Assembly (NCBI GenBank): GCA_012839295.1 | Contig: DUNO01000023.1 | Coordinates: forward strand, 30,631-94,630 | DNA from: Clostridiales bacterium | GTDB taxonomy: Bacteria > Bacillota > Clostridia > Lachnospirales > Lachnospiraceae | Direction: 5' to 3' | Length of the DNA: 64,000 nucleotides | In this document: piece by piece, positions 47,909-57,358 of the stretch | How the letters are laid out: each line of letters opens with the position of its first letter | Numbering within the stretch: position 1 is the stretch's first letter | Program-made: the position numbers and the translations under genes | Notes under the pieces: model-generated | Database searches by the model: none | What the model was told of the DNA's origin: nothing | What the model saw: the letters and a program-made list of their open reading frames with translations, nothing else

Positions 47909-50680
47909 TTATGGCAGCAGATAATCGCTTATGTGGAAATTAACATCACCATCATCCGTACCTCCGCCCGTATTTGTACCTGAATCTGTATTAGGATCCG
48001 TATCAGGGTCTGTACCTGTATCAGGATCCATATTGGTGTCAGGATCCGTATTGGTGTTCGTATTAGGATCTGTGCCTGTACCCGGCGTATTGATGTTTGA
48101 ACCTGCCTGGCCCTTATGGATGGAGCAATAGGATTTAGGCAGCACATAGGGGGTATCAGCGGTCTTGCCGGTTTCCTCCTTGTTTAGGAATACCCCGGTT
48201 TTAACCTTGTTGACAGGGCAATTATCGGTGGCCAGGTCATGGGAAACAGTACAAACACTTGCCTGGACATGGACATCACATTTTTCGGTAGGCGCCGTAC
48301 CCTTGGCAAAATATTCGACCCTTACACTGTTGCCGCCCAGGTATTCATTACATAAGCCGTCCACTGCCAGCTTACCGGATTTGGTACAAATCTTAGCAGT
48401 TACAATGGAATCCGGGATAGTAAAATCCTTTGTTTCCAGGTTCTTTGCAATATGGATTTGTTCCATAATCGTCTTCCAGAGCTTCTTCGGGTAGAGGGTA
48501 TTTGACTGGAGGCGGTTATTATCAAAGCCGGACCATATGGTGGCGGTATAATAAGGGGTAAAGCCGGAAAACCATAAATCATAGTAATTCGAGGTGGAAC
48601 CGGTCTTACCTGCAACAGGCATATCGATCTTGGTAAACCGTATTGCTGTACCGGTACCCTTGGTCACCACATCCTCCATGGCGCTGGTCAGCAGGAAAGC
48701 GGTGGATTCCTTCATAACCTGCTCCCTCTGGGGCTTGTTTTCCAATAATATTTTTCCGTTATGGGCCACAATCTTAGTATAAAAGACGGGCTTTGTGTAT
48801 ACCCCGCCATTTGCGATGGCTGCGTAGGCTCCGGTTAATTCCAGGTTGCTGACACCATCCGTCAGACCACCCAGGGCCATTGGATAATTAATGTCGGATA
48901 CGACTCTTCCGTCGGCTTCCTTTCTGGATTCGACCAGGGAGGTAATCCCCAGCTTTGTCAGATAATCATAGCCCAATTGCGGAGTTACCTTTGCAAAGGT
49001 TTTAACTGTTACGATATTCATGGAATCATAGATACCCTGGCGCAGGGTAACCAGACCCTTATAAGAATTGCTGGAGGTCCAGTTATTAACCTCCCTGTTG
49101 GTGCCGGGATAATAATAAGGGGCGGCGTCATCCTGTACGCTGGCTAAGGTCAGGCCCACGGTATCTAAGGCCGGCAAATAGGTAGATAGGATCTTAAAGG
49201 TGGAACCGGGCTGACGGTAGGTGTTGGTAGCCCTGTTCAGTGTCCGGTTGCCCTCCTTCTCGCCACGGCCCCCAATGATTGCGACTACCTCGCCGTTTGA
49301 TTGGTCCATTACCACAAAGGACGACTGGGGCTGGATGGTCATGGTTGCCTTCTCACCCAGGATGGTATCACCTTCCTCGACCATTGCCTCCCGGAATGCG
49401 TCTATCTTTGCCTGCATATCCTCCTTATCCAGGAAGAGGGCAGAGAACTTGCTTCCGTTGTCATCCACGTACAGACGGTCCGGATCGTCGTAATCCTTAT
49501 AATAATCAAGTAAATCATTGGTATGGTAATGTATCGTAGAGCCGTCTGCCTTTTCAACAGATAAGGCATAGGCCAGCTCCCAGTAGGACACACCCATATC
49601 CGGGAAATTTGATTCATCGCTGTAAGCATCATCACAGATACCCTGGATGGTAGAATCCTGGGTGGTATAGATATCCAGGCCGCCGCTGTAGATCAGGTTG
49701 GAGGCCTGAGCCTCCGTATATCCCAGCTTTGTCTGCAGGTCTGACATGACCTGCTCGATTAATTCATCAACAAAATAGCTGTAGTAGGAGGTGGTGTCTG
49801 TTTTGGAATTTAATGATTGGATCCTGGAATAAACATCATCCTCCATTGCCACATCATATTCTTCCTGGCTGCAATGTCCCTGCTTTAGCATTTCCTTAAG
49901 GATCTCATTTTTTCTTACCTCATTCTTCTCCGGATAGTTAATGGGATTGTTATATACCGGTGTTTGTGCAATGGCGGCAATAACGGCGGATTCGGATAAG
50001 GTTAAGTCCTTTGCATTTTTATTAAAATACTTCTTGGCTGCGGTTTCGACACCGTAGGTTCCGGAGCCAAGGTTGCTGTTGTTTAAGTAATATTCAAGGA
50101 TAGTATCCTTGTCAAGCTTATTTTCCAGTTGGACAGCCAGGTATTGCTCCTGGATCTTCCGCTCCAGACGTTCGAAAAAGGTTGCTTCACGCCCCCCGTC
50201 AAACACCTGGTTTTTTAATAGCTGCTGCGTAATTGTACTGGCTCCCTCGGAAAAACGTCCGGTGGTCAGCCCGATTACGGCCGCACGGAAAATACCACGA
50301 ACATCAATTCCGTCATGCTGGTAGAAACGCTCGTCCTCGACGCTGATAAAGCAATATTTAAGGTATTCCGGCAGATCCTTCAGGTAAACGTACTCCCTGT
50401 TCGCATGTGCCCCAACCAGATACTCGATTTCATTGCCCTCCCGGTCATATACGGTGGTCGTATAGCCCTGGGGTACCACGTCGATCTGGGCTATGTCCGG
50501 GGCGCTGTCGATCAAACCCTTAACAAATCCAAGACCGGCGAAGGCACCGACTATGATGCAGGCCACAAAAACTACAATACATAGGCGGAACAAGGTGATC
50601 CTCGTTTTTGAAACGAGCCGGCGTGATGTTGATTTTATATGATGTTGTTTATTCTCAATTCCTTTTTTACTGAAATCCAT
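47909..50680 (-). CDS. Penicillin-binding protein 1A, bifunctional transglycosylase/transpeptidase
   Basis: SVEDERFYQHDGIDVRGI, EGASTITQQLLKN, RQPGSTFKILSTYLPALD, AGKTGSTSNYYDLWFSGFTP; repetitive Asp/Thr/Asn C-term. Confidence 0.93.
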   Translation of the reverse strand: MDFSKKGIENKQHHIKSTSRRLVSKTRITLFRLCIVVFVACIIVGAFAGLGFVKGLIDSAPDIAQIDVVPQGYTTTVYDREGNEIEYLVGAHANREYVYLKDLPEYLKYCFISVEDERFYQHDGIDVRGIFRAAVIGLTTGRFSEGASTITQQLLKNQVFDGGREATFFERLERKIQEQYLAVQLENKLDKDTILEYYLNNSNLGSGTYGVETAAKKYFNKNAKDLTLSESAVIAAIAQTPVYNNPINYPEKNEVRKNEILKEMLKQGHCSQEEYDVAMEDDVYSRIQSLNSKTDTTSYYSYFVDELIEQVMSDLQTKLGYTEAQASNLIYSGGLDIYTTQDSTIQGICDDAYSDESNFPDMGVSYWELAYALSVEKADGSTIHYHTNDLLDYYKDYDDPDRLYVDDNGSKFSALFLDKEDMQAKIDAFREAMVEEGDTILGEKATMTIQPQSSFVVMDQSNGEVVAIIGGRGEKEGNRTLNRATNTYRQPGSTFKILSTYLPALDTVGLTLASVQDDAAPYYYPGTNREVNNWTSSNSYKGLVTLRQGIYDSMNIVTVKTFAKVTPQLGYDYLTKLGITSLVESRKEADGRVVSDINYPMALGGLTDGVSNLELTGAYAAIANGGVYTKPVFYTKIVAHNGKILLENKPQREQVMKESTAFLLTSAMEDVVTKGTGTAIRFTKIDMPVAGKTGSTSNYYDLWFSGFTPYYTATIWSGFDNNRLQSNTLYPKKLWKTIMEQIHIAKNLETKDFTIPDSIVTAKICTKSGKLAVDGLCNEYLGGNSVRVEYFAKGTAPTEKCDVHVQASVCTVSHDLATDNCPVNKVKTGVFLNKEETGKTADTPYVLPKSYCSIHKGQAGSNINTPGTGTDPNTNTNTDPDTNMDPDTGTDPDTDPNTDSGTNTGGGTDDGDVNFHISDYLLP
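47940..48080 (-). repeat. In-frame low-complexity repeat encoding (D/N)(P/T)DT-rich PBP C-terminal tail
   Basis: Repeated gtat(c/t)agg(a/g)tc(c/t) units on plus strand; protein NTNTNTDPDTNMDPDTGTDPDTDPNTDSGTNTGGGTDDGD. Confidence 0.75.
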
Positions 50681-51059
50681 AATGACCTCCAATGCGATAG
50701 AACATTACCTGTCTGATGCTCATTATAACTCATTCCGGGCCTGAAATAAAGAAAAATTATCTTTGTTAATTTCTGTGACATAGGTAACCGTTTTTTTATT
50801 CCTTATTTTCCCCTATTTTGGGGGTAAAAAATCCGAAAAAAGGGTTCCATTTATGAGGAAAAAATACCATATATATACATGAATTCGAATAATAAATAAA
50901 GTATTAATCGATACCTATTCACGAAACGTGGAGTAATGTCGAAATATAAGGACGCCGATAAAATGGTGCGTTAAATAGTGTTTTTCAAATGGAATTATCA
51001 GTGTATAATAAAAATCGTCAGTTGTTTTCTGTTATATAATAAATTTGGGGGTAAAGTTC

Positions 51060-51350
51060 ATGAAACAGTTACAGTTACTTTTCAGCAACGAGGTATTGCT
51101 TGAGGATGCACGTGTGATGAAGCTAGACTATTGTCTTACTGAGAGAAGCTTGGAATCGGATCAAAATACCCCGTATTATGGGGTCAGAATCACAAAGCGA
51201 TTGGACGATAGTGTGGAAGCAGATGAAATCACCGGAATATCAACGTCGAGGGACGTTGTTGTGTCTATTATTAAAAAGCTATGCCAACATGAGGTGACGC
51301 CAATCTCCATGGTGGAAATTGTGGATGATTTGGTAACGCAAGGGGTTTAG
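51060..51350 (+). CDS. DUF6514 family protein
   Basis: MKQLQLLFSNEVLLEDARVMKLDYCLTERSL...YYGVRITKRLDD...ISTSRDVVVSIIKKLCQHEVTPISMVEIVDDLV. Confidence 0.7.
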   Translation: MKQLQLLFSNEVLLEDARVMKLDYCLTERSLESDQNTPYYGVRITKRLDDSVEADEITGISTSRDVVVSIIKKLCQHEVTPISMVEIVDDLVTQGV

Positions 51351-51352
51351 TT

Positions 51353-52003
51353 TTACAAGAGATGTACTTTACCGTCCAGCATGGTAAAATACACTTGCCC
51401 TAAAGTCTCTAAGATGGCTGAGCCGTTTGACAGCTCAGCCATCTTTATGGACAAGTTGTCGAATTTGCTTGGAGGTACCAATAAATGTAACAGGACAAGT
51501 TCCGTATAGTCAGCAGATAAAATAGTGATCTGCTCCTGGGCAGCCAGATATTGCAGCTTCCCCAAGGTATTATAGTCAGTTGTAACCTGAAGCTTAATGC
51601 CCAGCTGTTTGGTTATGACCCTGCTCTGGTTTAAGCCTTCCACCGTTGCTGATTGGTAGGCCTTAACCAATCCCCCCGTACCGAGCAGTGTTCCGCCAAA
51701 ATATCTGGTAACCACAACAACGAGATCCGTTAATCCGCGCGCCAATAAAACATCCAGCATGGGTCTGCCGGCTGTTTTACTTGGCTCACCGTCATCGGAG
51801 CAGCGCAGGATGGGATTCTCGGTACCAATAATATAAGCAGAGCAGTTATGGCTCGCATCCCAGTATTTTTTCTTCAATCCGTCAATAAAATCAATTGCTT
51901 CCTCCTCCGTATGGACGGGCTGGACGGTAGCGATGAATCTTGATTTCTTCATTACGATTTCAGCAGTACCACCCTCAAAGACAGTATTGAATGCTTCTTT
52001 CAT
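51353..52003 (-). CDS. YigZ/IMPACT family protein
   Basis: KKSRFIATVQPVHTEEEAIDFIDGLKKKYWDASHNCSAYIIG; DDGEPSKTAGRPMLDVLLARGLTDLVVVVTRYFGGTLLGTGGLVKAY. Confidence 0.92.
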   Translation of the reverse strand: MKEAFNTVFEGGTAEIVMKKSRFIATVQPVHTEEEAIDFIDGLKKKYWDASHNCSAYIIGTENPILRCSDDGEPSKTAGRPMLDVLLARGLTDLVVVVTRYFGGTLLGTGGLVKAYQSATVEGLNQSRVITKQLGIKLQVTTDYNTLGKLQYLAAQEQITILSADYTELVLLHLLVPPSKFDNLSIKMAELSNGSAILETLGQVYFTMLDGKVHLL

Positions 52004-52143
52004 ATGCCGGATCCCTCCTTGTATTTTGCAGTAATTTAATAAAGCAGCTAAGAATAGTTTTCCATGGGGATGTTGCTATTCATAGGGTTCTTTGGTATCA
52101 TTATACTAGCTGAATTGATATATAATAGCATAAGGTTTTTTAT

Positions 52144-52647
52144 TTGGAGGCACCAATGAAATTAAAAAAAGTTTCATGGATACCAGCAGTTATTGTTATG
52201 GTTATTATCTTTGCCTTTTCGTCCAAGCCTGCGGTCAGTTCTAACGAAAGCAGCCTGACTATTGCCAGCCAGCTTCTGGTTGCTTATGAAAATACTGCCC
52301 AGGTGCAATTTGATGAAGGACAAAGGGACGAAATATTAGAGACGATAAATTTTTTTGTACGGAAGGGCTCACATTTTTGTGAATATGCTTTGCTTGCGGT
52401 TACCCTTGCCTTTCATTTGTATTTTTGTGGCTTTAGGAAGGGGAGGTTGTTTTTCCTGCCGGTTATCCTGTCCGCCATATACGCAGCTACGGATGAATTC
52501 CACCAGACCTTTGTTCCGGGTCGCAGCGGCCAGCTTGGGGATGTGCTGATTGATACGACGGGAGCGGTGGCAGGGATGCTGTTCTTTTTCCTGGTCTTAA
52601 GGATATATAATGCTTTGGGAAGTAAATGGGCGAAGTTTAAGGTGTAG
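52144..52647 (+). CDS. VanZ family protein
   Basis: RKGSHFCEYALLAVTLAFHLY...AIYAATDEFHQTFVPGRSGQLGDVLIDTTGA. Confidence 0.9.
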   Translation: MEAPMKLKKVSWIPAVIVMVIIFAFSSKPAVSSNESSLTIASQLLVAYENTAQVQFDEGQRDEILETINFFVRKGSHFCEYALLAVTLAFHLYFCGFRKGRLFFLPVILSAIYAATDEFHQTFVPGRSGQLGDVLIDTTGAVAGMLFFFLVLRIYNALGSKWAKFKV

Positions 52648-52729
52648 GATTAGGGTACAAGGTCATATAATTTTCGTCGTATGCATTATAAAAAGCTTAC
52701 TGTAGCTGGTGTACCAGATGGTTGGTGGA

Positions 52730-52912
52730 CTAGACCGCTGTGAATTGGTTTCGTTCCTTGGTATAGGTGTAATGGATGGAGGAGAGGACGGCTTCGATAT
52801 GGCCGCGTTCTATATTCAGGCTTTTGCACAGCTCATCCAGGCTATGATATTCATCGCGCAGTTTTGTGTTGATATAGCTTAATAGGATATGGGGGTCTTT
52901 TGGAATATTCAT
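52730..52912 (-). CDS. DUF4250 domain-containing protein
   Basis: MNIPKDPHILLSYINTKLRDEYHSLDELCKSLNIERGHIEAVLSSIHYTYTKERNQF. Confidence 0.75.
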   Translation of the reverse strand: MNIPKDPHILLSYINTKLRDEYHSLDELCKSLNIERGHIEAVLSSIHYTYTKERNQFTAV

Positions 52913-53098
52913 ATTGGCTCCATTCTGCTTAGATAGTCGTTGTCCATACCTATTTTATTATGCACATTCCGAGGGAATTTTCAATAGAATATGCCTGAAA
53001 ATTATCCGTCTCCGCCTAAAAAGGCGGGGATGGGCCGGTCAAAAGCCGTGTATAGGGAGTTTTTGAGGGCGATTAAGTATTTGTTGGGAGGTAACAAC

Positions 53099-54418
53099 GT
53101 GGATTTATTTGATTATATGCGGAATAATACGATGAAGAAGGAGGCTCCGCTGGCGTCCAGGCTTCGCCCGGAGACTTTGGAGGAGGTTGTTGGGCAAAGG
53201 CATATCATTGGCAAGGATAAGCTGCTTTACCGTGCCATTAAGGCGGATAAATTGAGCTCGATTGTCTTTTATGGACCTCCGGGGACGGGGAAGACTACAC
53301 TTGCCAAGGTGATCGCGAATACTACCAGCTCCATTTTTACCCAGATTAATGCAACGTCGTCGGGGAAAAAGGATATGGAGGCAGTGGTGGAGGAAGCAAA
53401 GAATAATATAGGGAGGTATGGGAAACGGACTATATTGTTTATCGATGAGATCCACAGGTTTAATAAGGGACAGCAGGACTATCTCCTTCCCTTTGTGGAG
53501 GACGGAACCATTGTACTGATTGGTGCAACTACGGAAAATCCCTATTTTGAGGTAAACTCGGCCTTGCTTTCCCGCTCTATTATTTTTGAGTTAAAGCCAT
53601 TGGATAAGGAAGACATCAAGACATTGTTAATAAAAGCGGTAAGTGACCGGGAGAAGGGGCTGGGAGTATATGATGCGGTAATTGAAGCGGATGCGCTGGA
53701 GTTTCTGGCAGATATTGCAAACGGGGATGCACGGTCGGCCTTAAATGCAATAGAGATCGGCGTCCTTACCACGGAGCGGTCAGAGGATGGGAAAATCCAT
53801 ATCACGTTGCCGGTGGCTTCCGAGTGTATCCAGAAGAGGGTGCTCAAATATGATAAGGGCGGGGACAACCATTATGATACTATTTCCGCATTTATTAAGA
53901 GCATGCGGGGCTCCGATCCGGATGCGGCTATTTATTATCTTGCCAGGATGCTGTACGCGGGGGAAGAGGTCGCATTTATTGCGAGAAGGATTATGATCTG
54001 TGCCGCAGAGGATGTCTCAAACGCAGATCCCAATGCGCTGGTAGTGGCAACCTCGGCAGCCCTGGCGGTGGAGCGCCTTGGTATGCCGGAGGCAAGGATT
54101 GTCCTGGCCCAGGCGGCAGCTTATGTTGCCTGCGCACCTAAGAGCAATTCCGCAATCTGTGCCATTGATGAGGCAACTAGCGTTGTACAGAATGAAAAAA
54201 CAGCTACGATACCGGTTTATCTTATGGATTCCCATTATAAGGGTGCTGCCAAGCTGGGACGCGGGCTGGGATATAAATATGCCCATAGCTATGAAAACCA
54301 CTATGTTGAGCAGCAATACCTGCCGGACGAGATTAAGGACCGTAGATTCTATGTTCCGTCTGACAACGGATATGAGAAGCAGATACAGGAATACTTTAAA
54401 AAAATAAAAGGGGAATAG
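53099..54418 (+). CDS. rarA: Replication-associated recombination protein A (MgsA-type AAA ATPase)
   Basis: GTG start after gggaggtaacaac; PLASRLRPETLEEVVGQRHIIGKDKLLYRAI, FYGPPGTGKTTLAKVIA. Confidence 0.92.
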   Translation: MDLFDYMRNNTMKKEAPLASRLRPETLEEVVGQRHIIGKDKLLYRAIKADKLSSIVFYGPPGTGKTTLAKVIANTTSSIFTQINATSSGKKDMEAVVEEAKNNIGRYGKRTILFIDEIHRFNKGQQDYLLPFVEDGTIVLIGATTENPYFEVNSALLSRSIIFELKPLDKEDIKTLLIKAVSDREKGLGVYDAVIEADALEFLADIANGDARSALNAIEIGVLTTERSEDGKIHITLPVASECIQKRVLKYDKGGDNHYDTISAFIKSMRGSDPDAAIYYLARMLYAGEEVAFIARRIMICAAEDVSNADPNALVVATSAALAVERLGMPEARIVLAQAAAYVACAPKSNSAICAIDEATSVVQNEKTATIPVYLMDSHYKGAAKLGRGLGYKYAHSYENHYVEQQYLPDEIKDRRFYVPSDNGYEKQIQEYFKKIKGE

Positions 54419-54504
54419 CGCGGCTGATTCCCCTTTCAGTGAACAATGTTTATGCCTTCTTAAATTATGGAGCTTGTAATTCCTTATAATGGTTAGTAGT
54501 GCAT

Positions 54505-54735
54505 TTAAGCTTCCTTGTTACCAGGGTCATTATCATCATCCTTTTTATGGGCCAGCTTATAAAAGACCTGGAAAAACCAAAGGATGATGGGGATTACAAT
54601 GGTGCTGAACAAGCAGGCTAAAAATAAACCATTGGAATATTCGGTAGCAAAAAAGGCGGATATAAAAAAGAGTATATACATGGCGGCAATAAAAATAATA
54701 CCAATGAGGGCCGAGATACGTTTTACTTTATTCAT
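54505..54735 (-). CDS. Small two-TM membrane protein
   Basis: 76 aa ORF with two hydrophobic segments and SD tagaaaggatctgct. Confidence 0.6.
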   Translation of the reverse strand: MNKVKRISALIGIIFIAAMYILFFISAFFATEYSNGLFLACLFSTIVIPIILWFFQVFYKLAHKKDDDNDPGNKEA

Positions 54736-54756
54736 AGCAGATCCTTTCTAGGTGGT

Positions 54757-54880
54757 CAGTGTGAAATGCAGAGCATTTCACATCCGACATTGAGTGACCT
54801 GACGGCCAGATGATCGTTAGTGTGAAATGAAAATCATTTCACATCCGGCACCCGATGGCTTAACGGCCAAATGTTTGTCA
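54757..54880 (+). repeat. Dispersed repeat family 2, copies 2 and 3 in tandem
   Basis: agTGTGAAATGcagagCATTTCACAtccgacattgagtgacctgacggccagatgatcgtt agTGTGAAATGaaaatCATTTCACAtccggcacccgatggcttaacggccaaatgtttgtca. Confidence 0.85.
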
Positions 54881-54990
54881 GGTTGTAACTCTCGTCAGGT
54901 TGTAATTTATTATATAGAAGATTATAGGAAAAGGCAATAACAAAAGGCAATAACAAAAGAGAAAAAGCTGTTGCGGAAGGAGAACATTGT

Positions 54991-56040
54991 TTGAAGCAAA
55001 TACAGCAGTCAGGAAATAAAATAGCCCAATTGATTATCGTGATTTTTGCTGCAGTATTGATGTTTAATACATTCTATCTGATCAGTATAATTCAGACTAC
55101 GGGGAGGGTTATTAATTATACGGGAGTCCTTAGGGGAGGTGCCCAAAGGCTGGTGAAATTGGAGCTTTCAGGAAAGCCACATGACGAATTAATGGAATAT
55201 CTGGATGAGATTATCCATGATTTGCGCTATGGCGGGGGAAAGTACAGGCTGGTCAAGCTAAACCAGGAGGAATATTTAATACAGCTTAGCGCCTTATCCG
55301 TTAAGTGGGAGGAGCTTAAATCCTCAATTTTGGAATACCGCAGGCAGGGTAATGGGCCGGAAGAGTTACTGGAGCTGAGTGAAGAATATTTTAACCAGTC
55401 CCATGAGCTGGTTGGCCTGGCGGAGCTGTATTCGGAAGAAAAGGCCGGGAATTTGCGGATCAATGAAATCCTTTTGTCCATCAGTGTTTTAGCCTTGGTC
55501 CTCATATCCTTCCAGCAGACCTACTATGAGCTCGTGCTTGTACGCAGGAATAAGGAGCTTAGCGCAGCGGCGTACCTGGACAAGCTTACGGGGATTCCGG
55601 GAAGAAGAAGCTGTGAGGAGGCGCTTTGGTTTCCGGTTGATATGAAAGCATCCTCCTATTGTGTTATTATGATGGATTTAAACAACCTAAAAAAGGTCAA
55701 TGATGAATTAGGGCACAGCACCGGTGATAAACTAATTAAGGCCTTTGCTGAAATCCTATATAAATTCAACAATAAAAAAGTATTTGTCGGGCGTTATGGC
55801 GGGGATGAATTCCTGTGCATTGTGCGCGACTATAGTGAGGAAATGGTCCAGCGGCTTCTGGAGGATATCAAAAAAAGGGTGGAGGAGTTTAACCGGGCAG
55901 AAAGCAAATTTCAGATCCAGTATGCCAGCGGCTATGAATATATGGGAGATTCACTCCCGGAGATGCTGGAAAAGGCGGACGAAAAAATGTATGAAAATAA
56001 AAGAAGGATGAAGGCGGCGGATTCAGGAAGCAAATCGTAA
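54991..56040 (+). CDS. GGDEF-domain diguanylate cyclase with N-terminal type IV pili-like sensing helices
   Basis: YLDKLTGIPGRRSCEEALW...VIMMDLNNLKKVNDELGHSTGDKLIKAFAEIL...VFVGRYGGDEFLCIV. Confidence 0.88.
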   Translation: MKQIQQSGNKIAQLIIVIFAAVLMFNTFYLISIIQTTGRVINYTGVLRGGAQRLVKLELSGKPHDELMEYLDEIIHDLRYGGGKYRLVKLNQEEYLIQLSALSVKWEELKSSILEYRRQGNGPEELLELSEEYFNQSHELVGLAELYSEEKAGNLRINEILLSISVLALVLISFQQTYYELVLVRRNKELSAAAYLDKLTGIPGRRSCEEALWFPVDMKASSYCVIMMDLNNLKKVNDELGHSTGDKLIKAFAEILYKFNNKKVFVGRYGGDEFLCIVRDYSEEMVQRLLEDIKKRVEEFNRAESKFQIQYASGYEYMGDSLPEMLEKADEKMYENKRRMKAADSGSKS

Positions 56041-56056
56041 AAAATGAGGTGGTGCA

Positions 56057-57097
56057 ATGAAACTCATAGAATATTGCAATAAAATAACAAAGCTGGAGAA
56101 GAATAAGGCAGATAATGAGAAAATTGGAGGCCGGATCATGCGCCCGGAATACTCCCTTGACCAGGTGGAGGTCAAGACCTTTCCCCAGGCCTATCAGGAA
56201 GGGATATTCCTGCTTTGCTGGAAGCTGGAGCGGGGAAGCCGCCTCTATGCCACCATCAAGCCCTATGAACCGGCCTTCTCCTACCAAAATACCTTCCAGT
56301 CCGGGGCAAGGACCCAATTCCATACCCATGACTATATTGAGCTGGCCTATGTGGTCGAGGGTGAATTTATGCAGAAAATTATGGGACAGGATATCCAGTT
56401 TAAAAGGGGCGAGATCTGCCTGATTGATAAAAACTGCCTTCACCAGGATTATCTTTTCGATAACAACAGTACGATTATTTTTATTGGCCTGGCAAATGAA
56501 ATATTTGATGAGGTAATGGTAGATAAGATTGAAGAGGAGAGCATCCTTCATTTTCTTAGGATGGCCCTGCTAAAGCAAAAGGATGTCCAGCAATTCCTGC
56601 ATTTTAAGCCTAAGAATCCGGAGGATGGACAGATGGAGGGGCTTTTGCTGTCCTTACTGCTGGAGCTGGAGCAGCAGGACGAGGCCTCAAAATATATCTG
56701 CAAGGGGCTGTTAATGCGGATTCTACACTACATCAGCTCCAAGTATGATTTTTATTTGTCCAATGAACAGAGAAGGAAGATGAACTGGATTGTCTTTATG
56801 GAGGTTACAAACTATATACAGGAAAATTATACGGATATAACAATCAAGGAGCTGGTAAAGAAATTTCATTTTAACGAGGATTATTATAACCGTCTGTTGA
56901 AGGAAAAGGCAGGAATGACCTATTCCGAATACGTACAGAACATACGGCTGACACAGGCGGATAAGCTGCTGCGCAGTTCAAAGCTGACGGTGGAAGAGGT
57001 GGCAAACCGGGTAGGATACCGTAATAAGGGATACTTTTATAAGATATTTACGGAGCGCTATGGAGTAACCCCCTCAAAGTACCGGAAACAGGGCTGA
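56057..57097 (+). CDS. AraC family transcriptional regulator with cupin domain
   Basis: Cupin FHTHDYIELAYVVEGEFMQKI; two HTHs IQENYTDITIKELVKKFHFNEDYYNRLLKEKAGMTYSEYVQNIRLTQADKLL...VANRVGYRNKGYFYKIF. Confidence 0.9.
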   Translation: MKLIEYCNKITKLEKNKADNEKIGGRIMRPEYSLDQVEVKTFPQAYQEGIFLLCWKLERGSRLYATIKPYEPAFSYQNTFQSGARTQFHTHDYIELAYVVEGEFMQKIMGQDIQFKRGEICLIDKNCLHQDYLFDNNSTIIFIGLANEIFDEVMVDKIEEESILHFLRMALLKQKDVQQFLHFKPKNPEDGQMEGLLLSLLLELEQQDEASKYICKGLLMRILHYISSKYDFYLSNEQRRKMNWIVFMEVTNYIQENYTDITIKELVKKFHFNEDYYNRLLKEKAGMTYSEYVQNIRLTQADKLLRSSKLTVEEVANRVGYRNKGYFYKIFTERYGVTPSKYRKQG

Positions 57098-57192
57098 AAG
57101 GAATTAAGAAAACAGGTTAAATCAGGAAACAGATCCATGCCATTATTTCATGGCACCTTGTGTGATGTTTGGAGCATGGATATAGTTGGGAT
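57095..57192 (+). repeat. Dispersed repeat family 1, copy D
   Basis: gctgaaaggaattaagaaaacaggttaaatcaggaaacagaTCCATGCCattatttcatggcaccttgtgtgatgtttggaGCATGGAtat. Confidence 0.7.
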
Positions 57193-57256
57193 ATAATTTC
57201 TGTAGAAGGTAAGTAGGAATAGGTAACTTTTTAACAAGAACGGTAGGATAGGGCAA

Positions 57257-57285
57257 TTGCACGTGTCTGCGCCATGTTGTACAAT
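57257..57285 (+). promoter_or_regulatory. Promoter of araA
   Basis: TTGCAC, 17-nt spacer, TACAAT; predicted +1 falls at the start of the hairpin array. Confidence 0.65.
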
Positions 57286-57290
57286 AGAAA

Positions 57291-57358
57291 AAAAGGGAGG
57301 CAAAAGCCTCCAACAAAAAAAGGAGGCGAAAGCCTCCAAAAAGAAGGAGGCTTGGGCA
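57291..57358 (+). repeat. Tandem ~25-bp SD/anti-SD hairpin array forming the araA 5' UTR
   Basis: aaaaaGGGAGGCaaaaGCCTCCaaca / aaaaaaGGAGGCgaaaGCCTCCaaaa / agaaGGAGGCttgggcaATG. Confidence 0.88.

Noticed and set aside
47931-48131. Plus-strand SGSVLV-repeat ORF
   Set aside because: Antisense translation of the PBP1A low-complexity tail.
57291-57358. CRISPR-like repeat before araA
   Set aside because: Same reason; the array ends in the start-proximal SD.
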